Positions 23,973 to 32,538 of a stretch of DNA of 64,000 nt are shown here, in pieces. Below the pieces are notes generated by a model. The model was given only the letters and a program-made list of their open reading frames with translations. It was not told the DNA's origin and did no database searches. This stretch comes from JBKQHQ01 sp052148715 (GTDB lineage Bacteria > Pseudomonadota > Alphaproteobacteria > Rhizobiales > Xanthobacteraceae), in assembly GCA_052148715.1 (NCBI GenBank), contig JBKQHQ010000209.1, positions 1 through 64,000 of the forward strand, in the 5' to 3' direction. The position numbers and the translations under genes are program-made. Every line of letters begins with the position of its first letter. The first letter of the stretch is position 1.

Positions 23973-24365
23973 GAGCCAGCCAGCTTCCGGACGCTCACGC
24001 GGCTAGCCTGTTCCAGCGTGGCGAGGGAATTCAAGAAGGGTCCGCAAACGAGATCACAGCCTGATGACATCTGTTTGATTTGGCCCCCGTCATTCAACCG
24101 GAATCCAACCAAGCCAAGGCAAAGTGGGCCGCGGCGGCGGGCCATGAGGGGAGCATGGCCGAATCCACCGCAGCCCGCGCGCGCCGTCGAGTGAGCGTCG
24201 GGGGACGAGGAAACGACGACACACGCTTTGCGACCAGAAAACCACGCACGCTTGACTCCACAACGCCGGGGCGGGCTCTGCGGTTTCAGCGTCTAGCCCA
24301 CGGCGGCTGCAGCCGCCGAGAGCAGACCCCTTGGAGATCCGGCATACCCAGGAGCCGCCGCTAAC
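23973..24365. other. intergenic region, no gene seen
   Basis: These 393 bases contain one weak plus-strand open frame ending just before the His-rich gene's stop. Its composition (arginine-rich, no motif, no ribosome site) is that of a shadow frame. The left end should carry the petA promoter. No repeat or hairpin terminator was recognised. Confidence 0.5.
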
Positions 24366-25715
24366 CTATTGCTGACTGCTCGCATCAAACCGAGCCTTCT
24401 GCTGGTCGCTGAGCGAGGCGTAGAAGCGTTGCAATGGCGGCCGCACGGTCTCGACCCCGTGCAACATCGCCTGCAGCCGATTGCGGACCGCATCGAGCCG
24501 CCCGGGCGGCGTGAGCGGCAGTTGGGCTGGGCAAGCCGCCTGGATGATCTCGTCTGCCTTGTTTGCGGCGTCCCGCAACGCATCAAGGTCGGCGCGCTGC
24601 TGCCGATCGGGTTGCACTGCCTTGTCGATTTGGCTGACCGGGAAGGCCGGAATGTCTCTTTGCGGGCCGCACAGCCTGGTCAGGCTTGGCTGCTTGGCGG
24701 CCGCCTGCTCCTGACTTTCGCCCAGCTGGTCGAAGCGGGCCTTCTGCTCGTCGCTCAGTGACGCATAGAAATCGGCAAGAGGCGCGCGCACGATATCCAC
24801 CGCTTCGATCATTGCCTGCAGCCGAGCCTGCACCGCATCGAGGCGCGCAATCGGCGTCGCCGGCTGCTGCGTTGCGCAGGAAGACTGGAGCTCCTTCACC
24901 GCCTCGGCCTCGGCCCCCTTCAGCGTGTCGCGCTTCGTGCGTTGCTCCGTCGTCGGCTGGACGGCCTTGGCAATGCGATCGCTCGGAATTCCTGCGGTGC
25001 TCGGCCCGGCCGTCACGCAAAGCTGAGCCGCCGACGCCGGCGGAATGAGTTCCGCTCCTTGTTGTCCGACCACCGGTCCCGCCGCAGCGAAACCCGCGTA
25101 TTCGTATGGCAACAATATGCCACCAAACAGGTCGTCATATCCGTAAGCCCAGAACTGATCGTCATAGTCGCCGTATTCGGCGTAGGGCCAGAACGCGTAG
25201 TCGAACAGGTCGTCATAGGCGTAGGGCCAGAAAACCGGACCCGCCCAGCCGACGAAGCCCCGATGAAAATTACGCCAGCCGAACTTGCCGTGATGGAACG
25301 CGCGCGCTTCGTGCTCCGCGCCGAGACCGACCGTGCCGACCGGGCGATTGTGTTCCGCAGACGGGCCAGAGAAATTGCGCCCGGCCTGATTGGAACCGGC
25401 CGCACGATCCGGCGCCGCGTGGTCATGAACCTGGGGGCGCACCTCGTGAGTGTGGGCTTCGCCAACGGACCGGTGCGCCACAAAGTTGTGCGCGCGACCG
25501 GTCGGCGCAGCAAAATGATGAACTGCGAAGTGCGGTGCCGCAAAATGCGGCGCTGCGACGTGGGGGGCTGCGAAGTGAGGCGCCGCGAAATGGGGGGCGG
25601 AAAAATGGGGTGCTGCGCCACCTCCGAATCGGGGAGCTGCGGTGGCATTGATGGCGAGGCCTGCCGTTCCGAAAGCGAGCGCCGCCGCGACTGACGTGAG
25701 GATTTTTCCGGTCAT
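24366..25715 (-). CDS. secreted His-rich repeat protein with two LTXXQ/Spy-like domains
   Basis: A 449-residue exported protein. A signal peptide (residues 1-27, ending ATAA) is followed by seven pentapeptide units of the form APHFA (about residues 35-69), a further His-rich stretch to about residue 110, and an aromatic/acidic segment with repeated WPYAYDD, WPYAEYGDYDD and WAYGYDD. The C-terminal half holds two copies of an approximately 85-residue module, each with a Cys, an AKAVQP or DKAVQP start, RLDAVQARLQAM or RLDAVRNRLQAM, and FYASLSDEQKARFD or FYASLSDQQKARFD. The last motif resembles LTXXQ-type periplasmic proteins such as Spy/CpxP. The histidines suggest metal binding. The ATG at 25715 follows GGAGGGG. 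Confidence 0.82.
   Translation of the reverse strand: MTGKILTSVAAALAFGTAGLAINATAAPRFGGGAAPHFSAPHFAAPHFAAPHVAAPHFAAPHFAVHHFAAPTGRAHNFVAHRSVGEAHTHEVRPQVHDHAAPDRAAGSNQAGRNFSGPSAEHNRPVGTVGLGAEHEARAFHHGKFGWRNFHRGFVGWAGPVFWPYAYDDLFDYAFWPYAEYGDYDDQFWAYGYDDLFGGILLPYEYAGFAAAGPVVGQQGAELIPPASAAQLCVTAGPSTAGIPSDRIAKAVQPTTEQRTKRDTLKGAEAEAVKELQSSCATQQPATPIARLDAVQARLQAMIEAVDIVRAPLADFYASLSDEQKARFDQLGESQEQAAAKQPSLTRLCGPQRDIPAFPVSQIDKAVQPDRQQRADLDALRDAANKADEIIQAACPAQLPLTPPGRLDAVRNRLQAMLHGVETVRPPLQRFYASLSDQQKARFDASSQQ
25509..25613 (-). repeat. tandem 15-base repeats encoding APHFA units
   Basis: Seven consecutive 15-base units encode APHFS, APHFA, APHFA, APHVA, APHFA, APHFA and VHHFA. The nucleotide units are also similar, so the array probably arose by slippage and may vary in copy number between strains. 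Confidence 0.8.
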
Positions 25716-26002
25716 GATATGCCCCTCCAATGGGCGCCTTTCATCAGCGGTGTCCCAAGGTTGGGTTGCCGTGGGCTTTATTAAAAAACGCCTGAGCCAA
25801 ACGATTGATCCCGTTCGCAACCCTATTACCAAAATTTAATCGGCTACGACCCAATGCCTCAGCGAGCCTCTGCCGCGTGTGCTTTGCTACGGTCATGCTT
25901 CACGCAGCCATCAACCATTGACTTGACAACCGCGGCTTATTGTTAGGAGAATTAAGGAGTGACGAGCCAATAACAGGTGGAAATACTAACCGGAGAAGGT
26001 GG

Positions 26003-26233
26003 ATGGCTCTGAAACAAGTGTGGGACGGTTCATTTTACTGGTGGTTACATCGGATCATCCTCTCAGCGCTGGCGATCGCATTTTTTGTCACGGCCGGCGT
26101 TTTCATCCGCTATATCTTTACGGGTACTTACAGACCGCGGAGCGCACTATTTTTTGTTGTTAGTACTGTCATCGTCATCGTCGGCGGGCTCGGAGCCATG
26201 TGGCTGATGCTTACCGACAGCGGCATTAGGTGA
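26003..26233 (+). CDS. small two-helix membrane protein
   Basis: A 76-residue protein with two predicted membrane helices (about residues 17-37 and 47-68) and a basic loop between them (RYIFTGTYRPRSA). The ATG at 26003 is chosen because GGAGAAGG lies just upstream; the reading frame extends further upstream without a ribosome site. No family is recognised. Upstream sequence from 25900 contains TTGACA at 25923 but no well-spaced -10 element. Confidence 0.68.
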   Translation: MALKQVWDGSFYWWLHRIILSALAIAFFVTAGVFIRYIFTGTYRPRSALFFVVSTVIVIVGGLGAMWLMLTDSGIR

Positions 26234-26445
26234 TGAGACGAACCGACCCTCCTGATTGACTTCCTGAACAGAGAGCCCAAATATCCCGTGCAGCTGGGGA
26301 CCTCCGTCGGCGCGGGCCCCCGGAGGTGGCATAGACGGGCACCAGTCCGTCACCCAACAACCTTGAGAATTTTCCGGGCATCGACGCACGCGCGGCCTTC
26401 GTGCGATGCTGCGCCGGGTCACTGCAAGAAACACGGGTGAGGGTT

Positions 26446-27564
26446 ATGCTGGTTGGTGTGCCGAAGGAGATCAAGGACAACGAATATCGCGTGGGGCTCA
26501 TTCCCTCCACTGTTCGCGAGCTCGCGTCGCGGCGGCACCAAGTTCTCGTTGAAACGGGCGCCGGGATCGGTGCGGGGCTCACGGACGCGACGTACGAAGC
26601 GGCCGGTGCTCAGATCGTCGGAAGCGCCGACGAGGTCTTCAGGCGCGCCGAGCTGATCGTGAAAGTCAAGGAACCACTGCCGGCGGAGAGAAAAAAGCTC
26701 AGCCGCGGGCAGGTCCTTTTCACCTATCTGCATCTGGCTGCGGATCGCGAGCAGGCCGAGGATCTATTGTCGGCCGGCTGCGCCGCGATCGCCTATGAGA
26801 CCGTCACGGGCCCGCTCGGGACCTTACCCCTGCTGACCCCGATGTCGGAGGTAGCCGGCCGGATGGCGCCGCAGGCCGGTGCCCGCTGCCTCGAAAAAGA
26901 AGTCGGCGGGCGCGGGGTATTGCTCGGAGGCGTTCCGGGCGTACCGGCGGCCGATGTCCTCATTCTTGGTGCCGGCGTGGCCGGCAGCAACGCGGCGGTG
27001 ATCGCCGTCGGAATGGGGGCCGACGTGACGATCGTGGACCGCAATCCCGATGCCCTGCGACGCATCGCTACGCAGTTTGGCAATCGCGTGCACACGATTT
27101 TCTCGACCCGCGATGCAGTCGAGACATTATGTCGGCGGGCTGACCTCATCATCGGCACCGTGCTGATACCGGGCGCAACGACACCGAAGATGATCAGTGC
27201 CGAGACGGTGAAAGCCATGAAGCCAGGCTCGGTGATCGTCGATGTCTCGATCGACCAGGGCGGTTGCGCCGAAACCTCGCGGCCGACCACGCATTCGCAT
27301 CCCACATACATCGTTGATGGTGTCGTGCATTATTGTGTCGCGAACATGCCCGGGGCCGTTGCGCGCACGTCCACGTTCGCGCTCAACAACGTGACGCTGC
27401 CGTTCGTCATCGCGCTTGCCGACAAGGGACTTCGCCAAGCCATGGTCGAAGATCCTAACCTGCGGGCCGGGCTCAACGTTCGTGATGGCCGGATCACCCA
27501 TGGGGCCGTAGCGGAGGCCTTGGACCTTCCGCTTACGCCGGCGGACGCAGCGCTGGCGATGTAA
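26446..27564 (+). CDS. ald: alanine dehydrogenase
   Basis: A 372-residue enzyme catalysing the NAD-dependent interconversion of L-alanine with pyruvate and ammonia. It has the family N terminus MLVGVPKEIKDNEYRVGL; Lys in KVKEP (about residue 75) and His in YLHLA (about 96) are the active-site residues. The NAD-binding Rossmann domain contains LILGAGVAGSNAA near residue 172, and DVSIDQGGCAETSRPT is the conserved substrate-loop region. The start at 26446 matches the family and removes 15 non-homologous residues. In related bacteria ald can be induced under oxygen limitation; no FNR site was found directly upstream here. Confidence 0.95.
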   Translation: MLVGVPKEIKDNEYRVGLIPSTVRELASRRHQVLVETGAGIGAGLTDATYEAAGAQIVGSADEVFRRAELIVKVKEPLPAERKKLSRGQVLFTYLHLAADREQAEDLLSAGCAAIAYETVTGPLGTLPLLTPMSEVAGRMAPQAGARCLEKEVGGRGVLLGGVPGVPAADVLILGAGVAGSNAAVIAVGMGADVTIVDRNPDALRRIATQFGNRVHTIFSTRDAVETLCRRADLIIGTVLIPGATTPKMISAETVKAMKPGSVIVDVSIDQGGCAETSRPTTHSHPTYIVDGVVHYCVANMPGAVARTSTFALNNVTLPFVIALADKGLRQAMVEDPNLRAGLNVRDGRITHGAVAEALDLPLTPADAALAM

Positions 27565-27703
27565 GAGAGCGCCCCTAACTAATTTGGCAGGGGCTCGCCA
27601 GTGGCCGTGATGGCCGGTTGCGAAGCAAAACCCGGTCGCGCCTTGCGGACACAGTCCAAGAAAGGCAGTCTTGCGCGCGGAAGGCTAAACCGGGGACCGC
27701 TAC

Positions 27704-28426
27704 GTGGGCCACCTGCATTACCTACCCCTCACTCCGTCGTTTTTTTCTATACTCGTCGGAGTATTCCTCATCCTGCTGCTGCTGCTTCAACTCGGTGCCT
27801 TGCGCTACGCCTATATGCGCCTTGGCCTGAACTCCGGTGCAGCCCTGCTGCTGCTGGTCGCATCGCTCTTCGGCAGCTATTTCAACATCCCGGTGGCCGA
27901 ATTGCCCGAGCAGCAGGTGGCATCCGGACAAGAGATCGATTTCTTCGGCATGCGCTACGTGGTGCCGGCCGATGTCGGGCGGCCCGGCACGGTCGTGGCC
28001 GTGAACGTCGGGGGCGCCGTCATTCCTGGGATAATGTCGTTATATCTGCTCATCAGATACCGGCTATGGATTCAAGGCTTGCTGGCTACCGCGGCGGTGG
28101 CCGCCGTTTGTCATTGGCTGGCGCAGCCGGTTCCCAGCCTCGGCATCGCGGTGCCCGTATTTGCGCCCGCCGCGGCAACGGCGGTCGTCGCAATGCTGCT
28201 TTCCCGAAGGTATGCGCCGCCGTTGGCGTATATTGCCGGCTGCCTCGGCACCCTCATCGGGGCCGATTTGCTCAACCTTGACAAAATAACGGGGCTGGGC
28301 GCGCCGGTGGCGTCGATCGGCGGCGCCGGAACTTTCGACGGCATCTTCTTAACCGGCATCTTGGCTGTGCTCCTGGCAAGCCTTTCAATATGGCCGCATC
28401 GCTCGGAGGCCGATGAGAGGCCGTAA
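27704..28426 (+). CDS. DUF1614 family membrane protein
   Basis: A 240-residue inner-membrane protein with about seven predicted helices. The N-terminal LPLTPSFFSILVGVFLILLL, then FGSYFNIPVAELP and the C-terminal GCLGTLIGADLLNLDKI followed by GAPVASIGGAGTFDGIFLTG are hallmarks of DUF1614, whose function is unknown. It begins at a GTG and follows alanine dehydrogenase by 139 bases in the same direction. Confidence 0.85.
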   Translation: MGHLHYLPLTPSFFSILVGVFLILLLLLQLGALRYAYMRLGLNSGAALLLLVASLFGSYFNIPVAELPEQQVASGQEIDFFGMRYVVPADVGRPGTVVAVNVGGAVIPGIMSLYLLIRYRLWIQGLLATAAVAAVCHWLAQPVPSLGIAVPVFAPAAATAVVAMLLSRRYAPPLAYIAGCLGTLIGADLLNLDKITGLGAPVASIGGAGTFDGIFLTGILAVLLASLSIWPHRSEADERP

Positions 28427-28458
28427 CGTGACTCGGGCTTAGGCTGGAAAGTTGCTAG

Positions 28459-28653
28459 CGGCGTCGCGCACCCGAGCACGGCTTCCAGGCGGGCGATGTG
28501 ATCCTCGACCTGGGCGGCAAGCCGTTGTCGAACGTGTCTGACGTGCGTCAGGCGATGACCGACGCCCGCGCCCAAGGGAAGCACGATGTCCTGATGCGGG
28601 TGAAGACCGCGAATGCGACGAAGTTCGTCGCGCTGCCGCTCGGCAACGCGTAA
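28459..28653 (+). pseudogene. C-terminal PDZ fragment of an HtrA/DegP-type serine protease
   Basis: A 64-codon open stretch, closed upstream by TAG at 28456-28458, encodes EHGFQAGDVILDLGGKPLSN followed by VSDVRQAMTDARAQGKH and a final strand segment ending ALPLGNA before a TAA. GF-x-GDVI-x-x-GG and the following helix are the core of the last PDZ domain of periplasmic DegP/HtrA proteases. No protease domain lies upstream: the DUF1614 gene ends 32 bases before. This is therefore a remnant left by deletion, without its own start codon. Confidence 0.7.
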
Positions 28654-28840
28654 AGGGACAGCAGGGCGTCCACGCTCGTCCCGCGCCTTCGGCACGGATC
28701 GAAGCTCTGGCAGCCCGGGGGGCGGGCTCACGCCCGTCCCCGTCGCGTACTGTACTATGACCGCGCATTAGTTAATTAGTTTGAGCGGCGGCTGAGCATC
28801 GCGGATTCTCATAGCCCGAGCTTCAGCGCACTAAGGACAT
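28654..28840. other. intergenic region after the HtrA remnant
   Basis: Together with the remnant this makes a 414-base stretch without an intact gene. After the PDZ fragment the sequence shows no coding frame of interest and turns AT-rich near 28770 (TTAGTTAATTAG), close to the convergent end of the FMN reductase gene. Confidence 0.45.
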
Positions 28841-29371
28841 TCAGCGCTGCGTGCCGATTATGTCGGCAAAGCGGTCAAGAGCCGCCCGAAGCTGTGCCGA
28901 CAATTCAGCATCCCCCACGATTGCCTCAGCGTCGAGGCCGCGCCCAAGCAATGGAAGGGTTATCGACGCGTCTTCGACCAGCCGCGCCGACATGGTTGTC
29001 AACGTCAGCCGCAAATGCGCATCAGCATGGGTCGCACGCGGCGACCCATTGATGAGCGCGACCGGCTTGTTGGGGAATTCCAGGCTGCTGACGAGCCAGT
29101 CCAGCGCGTTCTTCATCGCACCCGCCACGCCGCGAGCGTATTCCGGGCTGCAGAGCAGCAGCCCCCCGGACAGTCCGATTTCTTGCCTAAGCGCCAAGAC
29201 CGGCGCGGGCGGATCGTCAGTGTCCAGGTCCTGGTTGAAATGCGGAAGCGCGGCAAGTCCACCGTACAGCGCGATGTCCATACCGGGTGGTGCGAGCCGC
29301 GCTGCTGCCGTCAAAACAGAGGTGCTGGAAGACTTCGCCCGCAGGCTACCGGAGATCGCCAGAACACGCAT
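28841..29371 (-). CDS. NADPH-dependent FMN reductase family protein
   Basis: A 176-residue flavodoxin-fold enzyme. The phosphate-binding loop is GSLRAKSSST near residue 8, and SPEYARGVAGAMKNALDWL (about residues 79-97) is the family signature flanking the isoalloxazine site. These proteins reduce FMN, quinones or chromate with NAD(P)H. The ATG at 29371 gives the expected N terminus MRVLAISGSLR; longer readings add unrelated residues. It is divergent from the GntR-headed locus and could supply reduced flavin or electrons to that pathway's oxidative enzymes, which is speculation from position. Confidence 0.9.
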   Translation of the reverse strand: MRVLAISGSLRAKSSSTSVLTAAARLAPPGMDIALYGGLAALPHFNQDLDTDDPPAPVLALRQEIGLSGGLLLCSPEYARGVAGAMKNALDWLVSSLEFPNKPVALINGSPRATHADAHLRLTLTTMSARLVEDASITLPLLGRGLDAEAIVGDAELSAQLRAALDRFADIIGTQR

Positions 29372-29507
29372 TGCGGCCTCATACTGTCGTTCGCTAACTC
29401 GCACCAATAGAGCGGAGAACGGATTGGCAACCCTGCCCAAAATTCGTTCTTGATTAAAAGTATGCTTAGGCCAACAATCCGACATCCGCGAGGCGGGCGC
29501 ACGGGCC

Positions 29508-30332
29508 ATGCACGAACCGGTAACCAACTTGCCGACACTCGAGGGCGACTGGGGCAATCCTCCGCTTGACCGGGCATCGCCCTTGCCGCTTTACGCCCAG
29601 ATCAAGCAGCGCCTGATCGGGATCATCCTGCGCTGGGGCGCGGCCGAGCGCCGCTTTTACTCGGACGAGCAGCTCTGCGCGCTCTTCAGCGTGAGCCGCG
29701 ATACGGTTCGGCAAGCTCTCTCCGAGCTCGTGCACGAGGGGCTGCTCACCCGCAGCCGTGGGCTTGGGACGTTCGTATCCGCGCGCAAGCTGGAAGAGCG
29801 GTTCGGCCCCGGCATGGATTTTCTCGGGCAATGGGCGGCCAACGGCACGCCCATGCAGTCGACGCCGCTGGTGTTCGAACGCCGGCCAGCGGATAACTCT
29901 GTGGCTGCGGCGCTCGAGCTGCACGCCGGCGCGGCCGTCCTTTTCATCAAGCGGGTGCGCTCCGCAGCCGGAGTGCCGATTGCGATCGACTACCGCTATC
30001 TCCCGGCCGAGCTGGTTGCCGACTGGACCGAGGATTCGGCTCGGGGCTCGCCGCTCCACCTTCTCTGGCAGCAGCTCGACCTGCGCAGCGGCGACTTCGC
30101 CATCGAGGCCGGCATCGCCGGTCCCGAGGAAGTGGAGTACCTGCACTTAGCGGCCGGCGCCCCGGTGCTGACTCGCACGCTGCGTTATCGCGACGACACG
30201 GGCCGCCTCGTCATGGCAGGCCACACCGTCCATCGCGGTGATCTGGTGCGCTACTCGTTGAATGTCCCGCTCTCGCGCGACGGTGCTCGGCCCGCCGGCG
30301 AGGTCGACCGCAGCGGGGTGCACGAGGACTAG
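29508..30332 (+). CDS. GntR/HutC family transcriptional regulator
   Basis: A 274-residue regulator. The N-terminal winged helix-turn-helix spans about residues 23-92, with PLYAQIKQRLIGIILRWG, the recognition segment CALFSVSRDTVRQALSELV and the wing GLLTRSRGLGTFV. Residues about 105-250 form a UTRA effector-binding domain. It lies at the head of a co-directional set of genes for a binding protein, two diiron proteins, a four-component Liv transporter and a hydrolase, and almost certainly controls them in response to the transported compound or a breakdown product. The binding protein begins 43 bases downstream. Confidence 0.93.
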   Translation: MHEPVTNLPTLEGDWGNPPLDRASPLPLYAQIKQRLIGIILRWGAAERRFYSDEQLCALFSVSRDTVRQALSELVHEGLLTRSRGLGTFVSARKLEERFGPGMDFLGQWAANGTPMQSTPLVFERRPADNSVAAALELHAGAAVLFIKRVRSAAGVPIAIDYRYLPAELVADWTEDSARGSPLHLLWQQLDLRSGDFAIEAGIAGPEEVEYLHLAAGAPVLTRTLRYRDDTGRLVMAGHTVHRGDLVRYSLNVPLSRDGARPAGEVDRSGVHED

Positions 30333-30375
30333 AGATCAGCAGGGGTGCCGATCAGGCCCTATCGAGAGGAAGCAC

Positions 30376-31548
30376 ATGGTGCATTTTGGACGACGCGGCT
30401 TTCTGCAACTCGTGCCAGGCGCCGCGCTGGCATTGTCGAACCTTCGCCTTGCGAAGGCGGCGGACGAGCCGCTGCGCGTCGGCTCGATCCTCTCGGTCAC
30501 GGGGCCGGCGGCCTTCCTCGGCGAAGACATGAAGGCGGGCCTGCAACTCGCCGTCGAGGAAATCAACGCGTCAGGCGGCATCAACGGCCGCAAGATTGCC
30601 TGGACTTTCTATGACGCCGAAAGCCAGACGCAGAATGCGATCACCGCCACACGGCGCCTGATCAGCCAGGACCGCGTCGAGGTGATTCTCAGCGGCGGCA
30701 ACATGAGCGGCATCGCCCTGGCCATGGCCCCCTTGGCCGAGGCCGCCAAGGTACCCTTCATCTCCAGCGAAGGGGCGCTGGCGATCGTCACCCCGGTTGC
30801 GGAGCGGCACTGGGTGTTCAAGAGCACGGTCGACGACAGCGCCGTGCTCGAGCGGATCGCTGACTACCTCGACAAGAAGCAAATCAAGAAAGTCGCCCTG
30901 CTCTCCGACACCAGCGGCTTCGGGCAGGGAGCCGTCGCGCAGTTGCGGCTCATCGGTCCCAAGCGCGGCCTCGAGGTCGTGTACGAGTCCTTCAGCCCGG
31001 CCGACACCGACATGATGCCTCAGCTCACCCGCATCCGCGACAGCAGAGCCGACGCCATCGTCTGCTGGACCGTGACGCCGGCGGGGGTCGTATTCCTCAA
31101 GCAGGCGCAGCAGCTCGGGCTCGATAGTCGGACCTTGATTCACAGCTATGGCTTCGTCTCCGCGGACTACATGAAGCTGGCGGGCGACGCGGCCAAACCG
31201 CTGCTGCTGGCGAGCCTGAAACTTCCCGTCGGGGACCAGTTGCCCGACAGCGACCCGCTCAAGGCCAGCATCCTAAAACTTTATTGCAACTACCAAGCCC
31301 GGTTCGGCCGCCCGCCGAGCCTATACGCGGCCGAATCCTACGATGCCGCGCTGCTGGCCCAGCAGGCGCTCCTCAAAGTCGGCGGTGATCCCGCCAAGAT
31401 CCCCGAGGGGCTCGAGAGCATCCGCAACTTCGCCGGCCTTAGCGGCGTGTTCAATTTCTCCCCCGAGCACCACTCGGGCCTGTCCAAGCAGGACATCGTT
31501 CTCATCAACTGGCGCGACGGCCGCTTCAACCTGGTCGACTACATCTGA
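30376..31548 (+). CDS. Liv-type ABC transporter substrate-binding protein of the diiron locus
   Basis: A 390-residue periplasmic binding protein. The signal region RRGFLQLVPGAALALSNLRL (residues 6-25) has a twin-arginine-like start and ends before ADEPLRVGSILSVTGPAAFLGE. EEINASGGINGRKIAWTFYD and KKVALLSDTSGFGQGAVAQL are family segments. GAGAGGAAGC precedes the ATG at 30376. Its partners LivH, LivM, LivG and LivF follow after the two diiron genes, giving a complete uptake system. The ligand is unknown; the intervening oxidase-like genes suggest a compound that is oxidised after entry. Confidence 0.93.
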   Translation: MVHFGRRGFLQLVPGAALALSNLRLAKAADEPLRVGSILSVTGPAAFLGEDMKAGLQLAVEEINASGGINGRKIAWTFYDAESQTQNAITATRRLISQDRVEVILSGGNMSGIALAMAPLAEAAKVPFISSEGALAIVTPVAERHWVFKSTVDDSAVLERIADYLDKKQIKKVALLSDTSGFGQGAVAQLRLIGPKRGLEVVYESFSPADTDMMPQLTRIRDSRADAIVCWTVTPAGVVFLKQAQQLGLDSRTLIHSYGFVSADYMKLAGDAAKPLLLASLKLPVGDQLPDSDPLKASILKLYCNYQARFGRPPSLYAAESYDAALLAQQALLKVGGDPAKIPEGLESIRNFAGLSGVFNFSPEHHSGLSKQDIVLINWRDGRFNLVDYI

Positions 31549-31583
31549 GCCTTCTCCGCCGTTCGTGCCAGAAAGGAAAAGCC

Positions 31584-32537
31584 ATGGCGCTCTCTCGTGA
31601 CATGTCCGCGCAACAGGCCTTCGAGGAGGTGCAGACGCTGCTCGACGGGCCGGAGAATCGGTTTCCGCTCACCTTCAACTCCGATCTGCCGCGCATCCGC
31701 GAGCTTTTTCACGCCGCCACCCGCAACCAATGGGACCCGAAAACAGACGTGTCCTGGGATCAACTCGATGCGGACGCCTATACGGAAGAGCAGCGCAATG
31801 CCGCGCGGCTCTACTGGAGCAGGCGGGCCTGGAGCGAGTATGGTGCGATCTCGGAGAGCCCGGCACTGCAGATCCGGTTCGGCGTCGAGCAGCGCCCGTC
31901 CGACATGCAGCTCTTCTTCACCATCCGCTCCCAAGAGGAGGCACGCCACGCCGAGGCGTGCCACGCCATGGCCGAGCGGCTGGGCGGTTACATCGAGAAG
32001 CCGGTGCAGCAACTGTTCCAGGGCTCGGTGGCCACGCACGGTGTGCGCCGCGCGGCACTCAACGTCGACGTCCCGCTCGAGGGCATCATCGCCGCCCTGG
32101 TCTGCACGGCCGAGGAGATCGCCTTCGACGTCTTCCGTCACTTGGACGATGTCACGCGCGATCCGGTGGCCAAGGAGGTCGTCCGCTTCATCATGCGTGA
32201 CGAATCGCGGCATTGCGCCTTCGGCTGGTACTTTCTCGAAGCCATCTGCGATACGCTTACGCCGGAGCAGAAGAAGATGATCGAGAACTCGGTCATCACG
32301 ATGGTCGAGAAAGTCGAGCTGAACGGCTATCACAGCTCCTGGCTCGCGCCGGAGAACCCTGCCTCCCGCTCGGAGGTCGAGGCCGACCGCGTCACCTACG
32401 AGGCCGGACTCGGCTCGACGATCGAGGAGCTGGAGAAGCCGATCTTCATCGCCACGGTGCAGCGGATTCGCGAGCAGATGCGGCCGCTCGGCATCAACCT
32501 GCCGCCGTTCAGCCATCCCAAGCTCGGGACGATCTGA
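31584..32537 (+). CDS. ferritin-like diiron protein, canonical ligand set
   Basis: A 317-residue helical protein. Four helices supply a carboxylate-bridged diiron site: Glu85 (RRAWSEYGA), Glu119-x2-His122 (QEEARHAE), Glu177 or Glu178 (CTAEEIAFD) and Glu207-x2-His210 (RDESRHCAFGW). This is the E...ExxH...E...ExxH pattern of diiron oxygenases and oxidases. A C-terminal ELNGYHSSWLAPEN segment is shared with the next gene's product. There is no signal peptide, so it acts in the cytoplasm. It starts 35 bases after the binding-protein gene and ends one base before the next ATG. AurF-like N-oxygenases and long-chain desaturases share the fold; the reaction is unknown. Confidence 0.8.
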   Translation: MALSRDMSAQQAFEEVQTLLDGPENRFPLTFNSDLPRIRELFHAATRNQWDPKTDVSWDQLDADAYTEEQRNAARLYWSRRAWSEYGAISESPALQIRFGVEQRPSDMQLFFTIRSQEEARHAEACHAMAERLGGYIEKPVQQLFQGSVATHGVRRAALNVDVPLEGIIAALVCTAEEIAFDVFRHLDDVTRDPVAKEVVRFIMRDESRHCAFGWYFLEAICDTLTPEQKKMIENSVITMVEKVELNGYHSSWLAPENPASRSEVEADRVTYEAGLGSTIEELEKPIFIATVQRIREQMRPLGINLPPFSHPKLGTI

Positions 32538-32538
32538 G

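Noticed and set aside
25509..25613. Short tandem repeats that might be read as a CRISPR array
   Set aside because: The 15-base units are contiguous without spacers and encode the APHFA repeats of an exported protein.
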